Assembly: GCA_013139395.1 (NCBI GenBank)
Contig: WTAX01000522.1
Location: forward strand, 1-14,919
Direction: 5' to 3'
DNA: 14,919 bases
From: Gammaproteobacteria bacterium
Lineage (GTDB): Bacteria > Pseudomonadota > Gammaproteobacteria > GRL18
Shown here: positions 1 to 6,574 of the stretch, piece by piece
Numbering within the stretch: the stretch's first letter is position 1
How the letters are laid out: each line of letters begins with the position of its first letter
Notes under the pieces: model-generated
What the model was told of the DNA's origin: nothing
The model's input: only the letters and a program-made list of their open reading frames with translations
Databases searched by the model: none
Made by a program: the position numbers and the translations under genes

Positions 1-1283
1 AAGTCAGCGGTATTAATGGGCTTAGCCTGTTGCAAAGGATCCTGCAGTTTTGCCAATAAATAATTTTTTAGATCTTCATTGCGAATGGAAAAAGCCTGAT
101 CCAGTAATTGCTGAATCAGCAAATCACGTCGCGCGCTTTCATCCAGTTGTTCTTCTTCAGCAATCTCGGTTTGCACCACTCGCTTTGGTCGTCTTTCAGT
201 TAACAGCACCTGCTGCGGATCAATAAGCCTGAGGTTCATTGGAGAAATCTGAGCTGCAGCCTGTTCCAGAAGAGTATTGGCCTGTGCTTCATCCAGATTT
301 TTCAGGCTCTCACACACTGATAGAACATCACTCTGATTTTGCCCGCCAAGATAGGCTATCTGACGAATAATAATATCTGCCCGCTTGGTAAAGCTTTGTA
401 ATGCGCGCCGCAGAGCCGGCAGCATCGTATCTGCGGCTTTGCGCATACGCAATTCGATGGTATCCAGAATATGCCATAAAATTGAACTATCAGGTGAGGC
501 TAATAATTCCGGTGCAACCTGTCTTAGACGCAGTTCAGCCTGTTTTTTAAACTCTTTACGTTTACGACGGATTTTGGCAATGCTCTGCTCAATTTGATCA
601 CGATGCTTTTCAACACTATCAGCTGACAGGCGAATGGATAAATCCGGCTGAAAGCGTTTTTCCATAAAATCAAAAAAGTGTTCTGAGGCCTGTTGTACCA
701 GTACCTGCGCCTCAACTTCCCGCACCAGTTCCCGTTTACGCTCTTCGAGCTCAGCAATGACATCGGTAAAGTCGGCAATGATCCGTTCAGAATATTCATA
801 AGCATCTAATAAATCATGAACTTCTCCCCGACTAAGAAACGCATCCAGAGCATTGAGGGTATTTCGGGTATTTCGATGACGGGTTCTTACTTTGGTCTGA
901 TTGGCTTCTACCAGTGCCTGAGTAAATAGACGCCCCATGCGACTAAAGGGATAGGTTGACTGAAAAGTGACCTGATCCACCTGTTTTTCAATCCAGCCAT
1001 TATCAATCAGCAGATTTAAAATCCAGCTGGCCTGCTCTCTTGTCTGTTTAAAACGCGGCGTGCTTTCATCATCAGCTTTATCCTGCTCTTGTTCCAGGAA
1101 TGGCGCACGGGCTAAAGCTTCTTCAAAAATTTCAATGACCTGGTTACGCCGTAATGATTCACCATAATCAGCATTGGCGCTATAGAGACGTTCATAGAGC
1201 AGACGCAGGCATTCCATAACCTGTTCTCGATATTTACTGGTCAGGGGCTTGAAGAACTGCTGGCGTTGTTCGGAAAAAAACAT
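1..1283 (-). CDS. jetA: Wadjet-type JetA family protein, 5' part (C-terminus beyond left edge)
   Basis: An open frame of 427 codons runs from ATG at 1281-1283 to the left edge with no stop, so the C-terminus is missing. The protein starts MFFSEQRQQFFKPLTSKYRE. It has an N-terminal winged-helix-like part (about residues 1-125, with a YERLY stretch near 30 and GRLFTQALVE near 117-126). A charged HRNTRNTLNALDAFL segment follows (136-150), then LLDAYEYSERIIADF (158-172) and long helical, coiled-coil-like stretches (170-200 and 222-255). I recognise this pattern as the JetA/DUF5716 family, the kleisin-like subunit of the SMC-type Wadjet type I system (JetABCD), which cleaves plasmid DNA. It does not resemble DUF3375, the JetA of types II and III. 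JetB, JetC and JetD would be expected immediately to the left and cannot be seen. No clear Shine-Dalgarno precedes the ATG; the start is chosen from the family-like N-terminus. A solitary homologue or a MukF-like protein remains possible. Confidence 0.72.
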   Translation of the reverse strand, partial: MFFSEQRQQFFKPLTSKYREQVMECLRLLYERLYSANADYGESLRRNQVIEIFEEALARAPFLEQEQDKADDESTPRFKQTREQASWILNLLIDNGWIEKQVDQVTFQSTYPFSRMGRLFTQALVEANQTKVRTRHRNTRNTLNALDAFLSRGEVHDLLDAYEYSERIIADFTDVIAELEERKRELVREVEAQVLVQQASEHFFDFMEKRFQPDLSIRLSADSVEKHRDQIEQSIAKIRRKRKEFKKQAELRLRQVAPELLASPDSSILWHILDTIELRMRKAADTMLPALRRALQSFTKRADIIIRQIAYLGGQNQSDVLSVCESLKNLDEAQANTLLEQAAAQISPMNLRLIDPQQVLLTERRPKRVVQTEIAEEEQLDESARRDLLIQQLLDQAFSIRNEDLKNYLLAKLQDPLQQAKPINTAD

Positions 1284-1318
1284 GGATGATATTAAAGAAG
1301 GTCTGTTTAAAAAAAATC

Positions 1319-1347
1319 ATTATAGCAGAAATCAGGTTTTAAAAAAT
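1319..1347 (-). promoter_or_regulatory. Putative jetA promoter with extended -10
   Basis: On the minus strand the sequence TGCTATAAT is an extended -10 (TGn plus consensus TATAAT, at 1319-1324). It lies about 35 bases upstream of the jetA ATG. The -35 region is only a T-rich run around 1342-1347, as is common for extended -10 promoters. Transcription would start near 1312 and give a leader of roughly 30 nt. Confidence 0.45.
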
Positions 1348-1411
1348 ACTTATCCTATTTGTCTGAATACGAATGTTTGTTGATGCTTTAGCCTAGAAAA
1401 ATGTTAATAGA

Positions 1412-1417
1412 TATAAT
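1412..1417 (+). promoter_or_regulatory. Putative -10 of the HDOD gene
   Basis: A perfect TATAAT lies 50 bases upstream of the HDOD start in the divergent intergenic region. The matching -35 is weak (TTAGCC at 1388-1393, 18-nt spacer). A second possible -10, TACAAT, is at 1422-1427. The region is very AT-rich, so chance matches are likely. Confidence 0.3.
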
Positions 1418-1466
1418 GTGCTACAATATTTTTTAAGCAAATATAATAACAGGCAAGGAAGACACT

Positions 1467-2324
1467 ATGCATAGCGCTCAGAACCTGGTTAAAGAATCAG
1501 TAGAATTGATATCCCTGCCCGATGTCTATATCAGACTAAGAAATGTGATTAATTCACCCGATACCTCCATGGCCGACGTTGCCGAAGTTATAGCAAATGA
1601 TCCATCTGCAACAGCTCGCCTGCTAAAATTAGTGAATAGTTCATTTTTTAATTTAGCATCAAAAGTCGATACCATCACTCATGCCATTAATCTGTTAGGC
1701 ACCCAGCAAGTTCATGATCTGGTCCTGGCAACATCAGTTATTGATAGTTTTTCTGGTTTTAGTAATGATTATTTTAATCTATATGACTTCTGGTTTAACG
1801 GTGTCTATTGTGCCGTAACAGCACGCCTGCTGGCCTATTATTGTAAGGATTTAGATACTGAAAGACCTTTTGTAGCTGGTCTATTACATAATATAGGCCA
1901 TCTAGTGACCTATCAGAAAATACCTGAAGAGTCTCGTTCTGCATTAGAATTAGCAGCACATAAAAACATCAGTGTCTATATGGCTGAACGTGAAATACTT
2001 GGCTTTGACTATGCTCAGGTTGGAGCTGAATTAATGCGTGAGTGGCAATTACCCAGGAGTTTGCAGGAAATTACCGAGTTCCATATCGAACCCGAAAAAG
2101 CCAGTGAGTTTCAACTGGAAACGGCTATCATCCATATCGCTTCAGCCATGACTCAAAATGCAATCGCACAAATTCCTGTTTCTTCTGAGACTTTAGCAGT
2201 CAATCCTATGTGCTGGCAAATAACAGGCTTATCAGTTGACAACATGCCCGAAGTAAAAAAAGAAGTCGATCAGCAGGCCTCTATGCTGATGAATTTGTTG
2301 TTTACACATAAAAAAAGTGCATGA
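1467..2324 (+). CDS. HDOD domain-containing protein
   Basis: This 285-residue soluble protein is essentially a single HDOD domain (about residues 10-220). Family signatures are the LPDVYIRL start, the NDPSATARLLKLVNSSFF helix pair (44-61), the INLLGTQQVHDLVLATSV segment (74-91) and AGLLHNIGHL (137-146). HDOD domains are related to HD phosphohydrolases but usually lack their metal site. Here the diagnostic HD pair reads H141-N142, so catalysis is unlikely and a regulatory or scaffolding role in signalling is probable. No GGDEF, EAL or receiver domain is attached. The Shine-Dalgarno AAGGAAG ends 5 nt before the ATG. It is monocistronic and divergent from jetA; nothing in the sequence ties it to the Wadjet gene. 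The specific function is unknown. Confidence 0.88.
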   Translation: MHSAQNLVKESVELISLPDVYIRLRNVINSPDTSMADVAEVIANDPSATARLLKLVNSSFFNLASKVDTITHAINLLGTQQVHDLVLATSVIDSFSGFSNDYFNLYDFWFNGVYCAVTARLLAYYCKDLDTERPFVAGLLHNIGHLVTYQKIPEESRSALELAAHKNISVYMAEREILGFDYAQVGAELMREWQLPRSLQEITEFHIEPEKASEFQLETAIIHIASAMTQNAIAQIPVSSETLAVNPMCWQITGLSVDNMPEVKKEVDQQASMLMNLLFTHKKSA

Positions 2325-2341
2325 TCTATTAATGTTCGAAC

Positions 2342-2503
2342 GTAACTATTCAGCAAGTATTTTTTAATTACCTGTGTTAAGCCTATGGTCACTTATTTTT
2401 CTGACTTTGACTTTCTGTTATGAGAAGTCGCTACGCTCAGACAATCAAAATCAGAAAAATAAGCAACCACAGGCTTTTTGTAAATAATACACTGAATAGT
2501 TAC
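2342..2503. mobile_element. 162-bp palindromic MITE-like element (family A)
   Basis: The element is bounded by perfect 12-bp terminal inverted repeats, GTAACTATTCAG at 2342-2353 and its complement at 2492-2503. Inside is a second perfect 13-bp inverted pair (2392-2404 with 2451-2463), and further imperfect pairing continues toward the centre (CTGACTTTGACTTTCTG against CAGACAATCAAAATCAG). Nearly the whole unit could fold into one long hairpin around a short loop near 2418-2438. It is flanked by AAC on both sides (2339-2341 and 2504-2506), a possible but weak 3-bp target duplication. It encodes nothing and sits between convergent genes, where it may also act as a bidirectional terminator. A large REP-like repeat is the alternative reading. 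Confidence 0.65.
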
Positions 2504-2531
2504 AACCGAGGGGAGTCAGTGCTTGTTATCA

Positions 2532-3197
2532 CTAACTATCTTTCAATAAATCAGGTTCATCTGCTTTAATATAAGCCAGTTCTTCATCCGTCAATTCCAC
2601 ATCATCATAACCGGTAATCATCGGTTTAACATGGTCTATAAAAGAATGACCTGTGGTCAGTAAATAAACATGGGCAATGACGAAAACAGTGATGGCAATC
2701 GCTGCTGCAGTATGAACCAGGGCAATATTTGCCAGCCCAAAATCATTGAGAAAACCGCCGATACCAAAGCTAATCAGCAAATAAGGGATTCCTGACAGCC
2801 AGATAGCAGGGAAAATAACTGTTTTTACTAATAGGTAGGTCACCGCCTGCAAGGGATTATGCTTGCGTCGATAAGTTTTTCTATAGGGATGATGCTCACC
2901 TTTAAAAATACCATAGGCATAGAAACGGGCCACCTGAACAAAGTTTTTTGTAGTTGGCAGATAGTGACGCCATTGTCCTGTAGTGAAAAGCCAAAAAGTA
3001 GCAAATAACCAAAGAGCAATGAGTATAATGGCAGCCCAGGTATGCAAAGTCACCGCATCTGCAAAACTTATCAGGGGATTCACACCATAAATTGCTGCGC
3101 CGCTAAACAATAAGGTAAAAATAAGTGCCATCTGACTCCAGTGCCAGACACGTTCAAAGCGTTTAAAAACCATCAACTTGATCATTTTCATAGACAT
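2532..3197 (-). CDS. b-type cytochrome, FdhI/thiosulfate-reductase gamma-type quinol:cytochrome subunit
   Basis: This 221-residue integral membrane protein has four hydrophobic segments (about 22-38, 50-72, 122-146 and 156-181). It carries histidines suited to bis-His haem b ligation: H19 in RVWHWSQ, H52 in TLHTW, H162 in LVHTAAA and H176 in IAHVY. This is the pattern of the cytochrome b561-like subunits of formate dehydrogenase, NiFe hydrogenase and thiosulfate reductase, which exchange electrons with the quinone pool. Its ATG overlaps the stop codon of the octaheme cytochrome by one base (TAATG), with the Shine-Dalgarno GAGGA 7 nt upstream, so translation is probably coupled. The likely role is to pass quinol electrons to the membrane-anchored octaheme protein. 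The polar C-terminal tail (from about 184) is cytoplasmic by inference. Confidence 0.85.
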   Translation of the reverse strand: MSMKMIKLMVFKRFERVWHWSQMALIFTLLFSGAAIYGVNPLISFADAVTLHTWAAIILIALWLFATFWLFTTGQWRHYLPTTKNFVQVARFYAYGIFKGEHHPYRKTYRRKHNPLQAVTYLLVKTVIFPAIWLSGIPYLLISFGIGGFLNDFGLANIALVHTAAAIAITVFVIAHVYLLTTGHSFIDHVKPMITGYDDVELTDEELAYIKADEPDLLKDS

Positions 3198-4921
3198 TAT
3201 TTTTTCCTCATTCTGGTAGCAACAATACGCAAAGCACCATGCCCCAACACACCGGCTAAGGTACCAAAAATAGCTAATAGACCAATGATATTTAGCATTT
3301 CATTTTTTTGCGTACCGGGGATATAGAGACTGCCGTCATCAAGGTGACTGAGTCTTCCCTCTTTAGCATGACACTCTGAACATTCCATAGCATCCTCTTT
3401 GGGGGCGACCATATGGTTCACCGGCCAATAGGACAAGGTCTCAACATAATCCCATTCACCACTATAAGGTATACCATTTTTCTTCATGCCTGCGGCAATG
3501 GATTTACCAAAGTCATAATTACCCCAAAGTGCTGAATCATCATTACCCCAGAGTGACATATAAACCAGAGTATTATTACCCTTGTCATAAGGTTGTGTGG
3601 TATGCATTGTTTTAAACGGATAAATACGTGATGCAGGATCATTGGCTGAACCGGAAAAACTATTAATATCAATAGGACCCTTTGACGGATCAAACTTGGT
3701 ATCAATCGTTGTATAGTTCATGGTGCCGTCAAACCAGGCATACATGGGTTTCAGGTTTTCTGCGTAAGTAAAGCTTCCTTTAATGGATTTATAGGTCGCA
3801 CGATGATGACCATCACCCTGAGTGTATTCCTTGAGTTTAAAACCTTCACCATCTTTTAGTTTACCCATAGTACGCCAGTCCCAATCGACTTCAGTGGCAA
3901 CACCACCTCGGGCAATTTCGGGAATGTGACAGGTTTCACAGGCAACTTTACTGGTATGGGTATTAAGCTTGATGCCTTTAACGGTATCAATTGGATGCGG
4001 TGCGGCACTATGGCAGCTTTCACAGGATGCCGTTTCACGAGGCATACCGGGTTTGCCCGTACCCACTTCATCATTAACAGTCATTTCATAACGACTGCCC
4101 GCCCATTCATGTGCTTCACCCACATGACAGGTAACACAGGTAAAATCTTCACCCTCTCGACTCATATGGACATCAACATCCTTAGGTGGATCAAATAAAA
4201 CCGAGGAAAGATCACCATGCTTCACATTATCACCGCCGCCGCCATAGAAATGACATTTGCCGCAATTATTACGTGTCGGCATTTCTACACTTTGTGCCAC
4301 TTTTTCCCATTCAATAGCAGGCTTGCCTGCAAACATAATAGAACAGGCTTTGTTACCTTTTGAGGTGGGCGTTTTATAGTAAGTACCTGTGGATTCATGA
4401 CAAATCAAACAGTCGATATTATCCTGATTGGTAAAATCAAAGTTTGAATCCGTCATGTTATAGCCTGCATGACACTGGGCACACATGCCTTCATTGCCAC
4501 GAGCATTGGTACAGAAGTTATTAATCAGAACACTTTTACCAAGGTGCTGGCCTGTTTTAGGGTGTTTGTAATCCCAGGTCCAGTGTTTATTTTTCATAAA
4601 CTGATGACCAGCAGTATTATGGCATTCTAAACAGACTTTGGTGACTTCCGGACCACTAAAAAAGGGACCTTTCAGCTCTTTAAGCAGGGAGTGATCGGTG
4701 GTCGATTTACTCTCCTTTTTGCTTTGCGTTCGTGCATGTTCCTGATCAGTTTTAGAGTATTCAGAAATACCCATTTCAACTTTTGGATCAGCTTTGGGAG
4801 TACTTGCATAAGCGGCAGAAAGAAAAAAACAACTCAGAAGTGTTATTACGATACGAGTTAGGTAACTATTATGACAGTAATCAGAACAGTAAATAGTTGA
4901 GCGATACATAGGCGGATCCAT
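3197..4921 (-). CDS. Octaheme c-type cytochrome, tetrathionate reductase (Otr) family, membrane-anchored
   Basis: The 574-residue product has exactly eight CXXCH motifs: 97-101, 147-151, 171-175, 220-224, 262-266, 300-304, 328-332 and 513-517. The long gap before the last one is typical of the octaheme tetrathionate-reductase family first studied in Shewanella. There the enzyme reduces tetrathionate, nitrite and hydroxylamine in vitro and its physiological role is unsettled. A signal peptide (hydrophobic 23-38, cleavage likely after AYA at 39) directs it to the periplasm. A C-terminal helix (about 541-563) followed by RMRKK anchors it in the inner membrane. It is the first gene of an operon with the b-type cytochrome, its probable electron donor. 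The start is uncertain: ATG 4921 and ATG 4909 both lack a clear Shine-Dalgarno, and the 20 residues before the hydrophobic core are unusually long for a signal peptide. Confidence 0.88.
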   Translation of the reverse strand: MDPPMYRSTIYCSDYCHNSYLTRIVITLLSCFFLSAAYASTPKADPKVEMGISEYSKTDQEHARTQSKKESKSTTDHSLLKELKGPFFSGPEVTKVCLECHNTAGHQFMKNKHWTWDYKHPKTGQHLGKSVLINNFCTNARGNEGMCAQCHAGYNMTDSNFDFTNQDNIDCLICHESTGTYYKTPTSKGNKACSIMFAGKPAIEWEKVAQSVEMPTRNNCGKCHFYGGGGDNVKHGDLSSVLFDPPKDVDVHMSREGEDFTCVTCHVGEAHEWAGSRYEMTVNDEVGTGKPGMPRETASCESCHSAAPHPIDTVKGIKLNTHTSKVACETCHIPEIARGGVATEVDWDWRTMGKLKDGEGFKLKEYTQGDGHHRATYKSIKGSFTYAENLKPMYAWFDGTMNYTTIDTKFDPSKGPIDINSFSGSANDPASRIYPFKTMHTTQPYDKGNNTLVYMSLWGNDDSALWGNYDFGKSIAAGMKKNGIPYSGEWDYVETLSYWPVNHMVAPKEDAMECSECHAKEGRLSHLDDGSLYIPGTQKNEMLNIIGLLAIFGTLAGVLGHGALRIVATRMRKK

Positions 4922-5034
4922 ACTAATTGATGAAAAATATAAGTGCTACCCTCAAAACTTAAAATACAGATAAAAATGATATAACCAGATTTTTTAATTT
5001 TTTTAATTCGATGGTTATAAAACCTTTAGAAAGG

Positions 5035-5083
5035 TATGGATACTATAGCAGAGCCGTATAATTATTCAATTGATCAATATCAG
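5035..5083 (-). promoter_or_regulatory. Putative class II FNR-dependent promoter of the octaheme cytochrome operon
   Basis: On the minus strand CTGAT-ATTG-ATCAA (5070-5083) matches the FNR consensus TTGATnnnnATCAA at 9 of 10 positions. Exactly 22 nt downstream is the -10 TATAGT (5042-5047). This places the box at -41.5 relative to a start near 5035, the class II geometry. The box overlaps the stop codon of the upstream YkgJ-type gene. The leader to the annotated start would be about 114 nt and contains an ATAACCA/TGGTTAT inverted pair. Anaerobic induction is inferred, and agrees with a terminal-reductase function. Confidence 0.55.
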
Positions 5084-5715
5084 GTCTTTTCAAAGGCATC
5101 CATTTTATCAGCCAGCGTAGACCAGTTTAAATCAAGCATCACTTTAGCCATTTGATGCATACCGCCCGTTTTAATCATCTTACGGCGTTCGGCTTTATTT
5201 TTAACACCATAAAATGGCAGCATGACATTAAAGGCTTCATCATTATATTTTTTTATGGGTGTCAGCACGTCTTCACGGCGTGTGTAATAGGCATCTTCAC
5301 CTTCACTGCATTGGCTATTAAAAACATTAAAACTACGACAGGCCATAGGTCTGACGACATGAATAGAGCAGGCATTATCAATTAAAAATGGACAGGATTT
5401 TAGATTTTCTAAATTTCGTAATTGTGTTTTCAGACGTTCACGAAGCTCACCGTCAAGCACCTCAGTAGCGTACCAGGACATACCCATTAATTCTAACGGG
5501 TAGACCGGGATAGTTTCATGAGATTTACAGCAGGTTGCACAGCCGCGGGCACAGGCCAGTTTTTTGCCCTGTTTTTCTTCACGTTTAATTGACTCACTGA
5601 TCCCTTGATCAGTAATCAAATAAGCATCCATCAAAATACTCAGCCAGGGTAAACGCTGTTCGAATTCTGGAAAGTTAACACGCGAAGGTGCTGGACAGGC
5701 TGATTGTTGACTCAT
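5080..5715 (-). CDS. YkgJ family cysteine cluster protein
   Basis: This 211-residue soluble protein contains the YkgJ/CxxCxxCC (PF03692-type) cysteine cluster. C55, C59, C62 and C63 lie in CARGCATCC, and C108, C116 (in the NACSIHVVRP stretch), C126 in RPMACRSF and C136 lie further on. The spacing of the first group, C-x3-C-x2-CC, is typical. The family is thought to bind a zinc or iron ion or cluster, but its biochemical role is not established. The ATG is preceded by AGAGGG. It lies upstream of the octaheme cytochrome on the same strand with a 158-bp gap that appears to hold a separate promoter, so an operon is not assured. A link to metal or haem handling is possible but unproven. Confidence 0.82.
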   Translation of the reverse strand: MSQQSACPAPSRVNFPEFEQRLPWLSILMDAYLITDQGISESIKREEKQGKKLACARGCATCCKSHETIPVYPLELMGMSWYATEVLDGELRERLKTQLRNLENLKSCPFLIDNACSIHVVRPMACRSFNVFNSQCSEGEDAYYTRREDVLTPIKKYNDEAFNVMLPFYGVKNKAERRKMIKTGGMHQMAKVMLDLNWSTLADKMDAFEKT

Positions 5716-5833
5716 GATAGACCCTCTGAAATTAAGGCCGTATTTTACCTCAGACTAAACTGAATCGCTAATATTTGAAATTTAACGTAATCAAATAAAG
5801 CATTTGTAGTCAGTGACCTTCATCAAGAGCTTA
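5716..5833. other. Intergenic stretch upstream of the YkgJ gene
   Basis: With the adjoining element, this makes about 314 bases without a gene between the YkgJ and thioesterase genes. The part up to 5833 is AT-rich and should hold the YkgJ promoter on the minus strand. I see no clear -35/-10 pair, operator or RNA gene in it. Confidence 0.4.
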
Positions 5834-6036
5834 AACCTAAATAAATCACTTGAACCTACTGCGAGCGTCCAATGCACTGAATCTTCAAGACTTTTCAGAA
5901 CATTTTGAATTCACCCGTAGGGTGACTACGAATAAATCCAAAATAACCTGTAAAGCCTTAAATCTCCAGCACCTCTCCTCATGGAGCCTACTTTTGGTGA
6001 TCGCTCTCGCTACGGTTCAAGTGATTTATTTAGGTT
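5834..6036. mobile_element. 203-bp MITE-like element (family B)
   Basis: The element is bounded by perfect 23-bp terminal inverted repeats at 5834-5856 and 6014-6036, beginning AACCTAAATAAATCACTTGA. Similarity continues imperfectly inward (GCGAGCG against the complement of CGCTCTCGC). AT-rich TTAA sequences at both boundaries (5831-5834 and 6035-6038) overlap the repeat ends, so the exact target duplication cannot be decided. Inside is a compact hairpin, TCACCC-GTA-GGGTGA (5911-5925). The unit encodes no credible protein: the 62-codon frame from TTG 5850 is mostly element sequence. Its right end contributes the last two codons and stop of the neighbouring thioesterase gene. It shares no terminal repeat with the family A element. 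Confidence 0.68.
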
Positions 6037-6455
6037 AAAGAAGCCGCCTTTTCCAGTATTTTTGCATCAAATCGTTCTTTATTTATAACAAAACGTTCAT
6101 GCTCCCCTTTAGAGATTAAGTCATTATTGTCATAAGCCTCAACAGAAAAAACAAGTCGTCGACCTTCAACTTTAATTAATTCCACAACGGCCTTGATCTC
6201 AAATCCTGGTGGACTTGCCGCTTCATGACTGACATTAATATGTGTGCCAAGTGATTGCTCATCCGGCCAGTCAAGATGGGGTTTAATCGCCTTTATACAA
6301 GCCCACTCCAGCAAGCCTACTAAAAATCCTGTGGCAAAAACTTCCGGCATTTCAATAAATTCCTGTGCCTCCGGATAAAGAGCAGGAACTGTTTTGGACA
6401 GTGGTACTACAAACTTATGTTCATAGCGGATCCCTGGTTTCAAGGTGTCTTTCAA
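6030..6455 (-). CDS. FlK-like hotdog-fold acyl-CoA thioesterase
   Basis: The 141-residue protein resembles the fluoroacetyl-CoA thioesterase (FlK) branch of hotdog thioesterases. The segment FATGFLVGLLEWA (40-52), then GTHINVSHEAASPPG (70-84), aligns with the FlK active-site region. T42, E50 and H77 correspond to its Thr-Glu-His triad. It probably hydrolyses a short acyl-CoA; specificity for a fluorinated substrate should not be assumed. The start is TTG at 6453-6455. It has an AGAGGA Shine-Dalgarno at 7-nt spacing, and an in-frame TAA five codons upstream rules out a longer form. An out-of-frame ATG (6458-6460) sits too close to the same Shine-Dalgarno and stops after two codons. The gene is divergent from prpE, hinting at propionyl-CoA pool control. 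Its stop lies inside the family B element, so the C-terminus may have been altered by insertion. Confidence 0.78.
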   Translation of the reverse strand: MKDTLKPGIRYEHKFVVPLSKTVPALYPEAQEFIEMPEVFATGFLVGLLEWACIKAIKPHLDWPDEQSLGTHINVSHEAASPPGFEIKAVVELIKVEGRRLVFSVEAYDNNDLISKGEHERFVINKERFDAKILEKAASLT

Positions 6456-6512
6456 TTCATTATCCTCTTATATTTGATAACTAATGTAATCAGCACTTAT
6501 CTTCATAAATAT

Positions 6513-6541
6513 TTGGGCAATCGTCAATACTGTTATATATT
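6513..6541 (+). promoter_or_regulatory. Putative prpE promoter
   Basis: TTGGGC (6513-6518) and TATATT (6536-6541) are separated by 17 nt in the 119-bp region between the divergent thioesterase and prpE genes. They give a start near 6548 and a leader of about 27 nt. No TGTCGACA-type site like those ahead of the GntR gene is present here. Confidence 0.4.
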
Positions 6542-6574
6542 AGTCTCAATAACTGATAGAAACAGGAGTCCTTA

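Noticed and set aside
524..805. 93-codon minus-strand frame inside the left-edge gene
   Set aside because: It overlaps the 427-codon jetA-like frame on the same strand in another phase, and its peptide shows no recognisable family.
4862..4870. GTAACTATT as another family A end
   Set aside because: Only nine bases match, it lies in coding sequence and no further similarity to the element follows; chance is the simpler explanation.
5012..5045. Hairpin CCTTT-AG-AAAGG with T-rich flank as a terminator of the YkgJ gene
   Set aside because: The stem is only five base pairs in an AT-rich stretch and falls at the predicted start of the octaheme cytochrome transcript.
5580..5620. FNR-like TTGATCAGTAATCAA inside the YkgJ gene
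   Set aside because: Spacing between half-sites is five instead of four, and the site is within coding sequence with no promoter-like context.
5850..6038. 62-codon plus-strand frame within the family B element
   Set aside because: It starts at TTG, is bounded by the terminal repeats and has no Shine-Dalgarno or known domain. It is element sequence read by chance.
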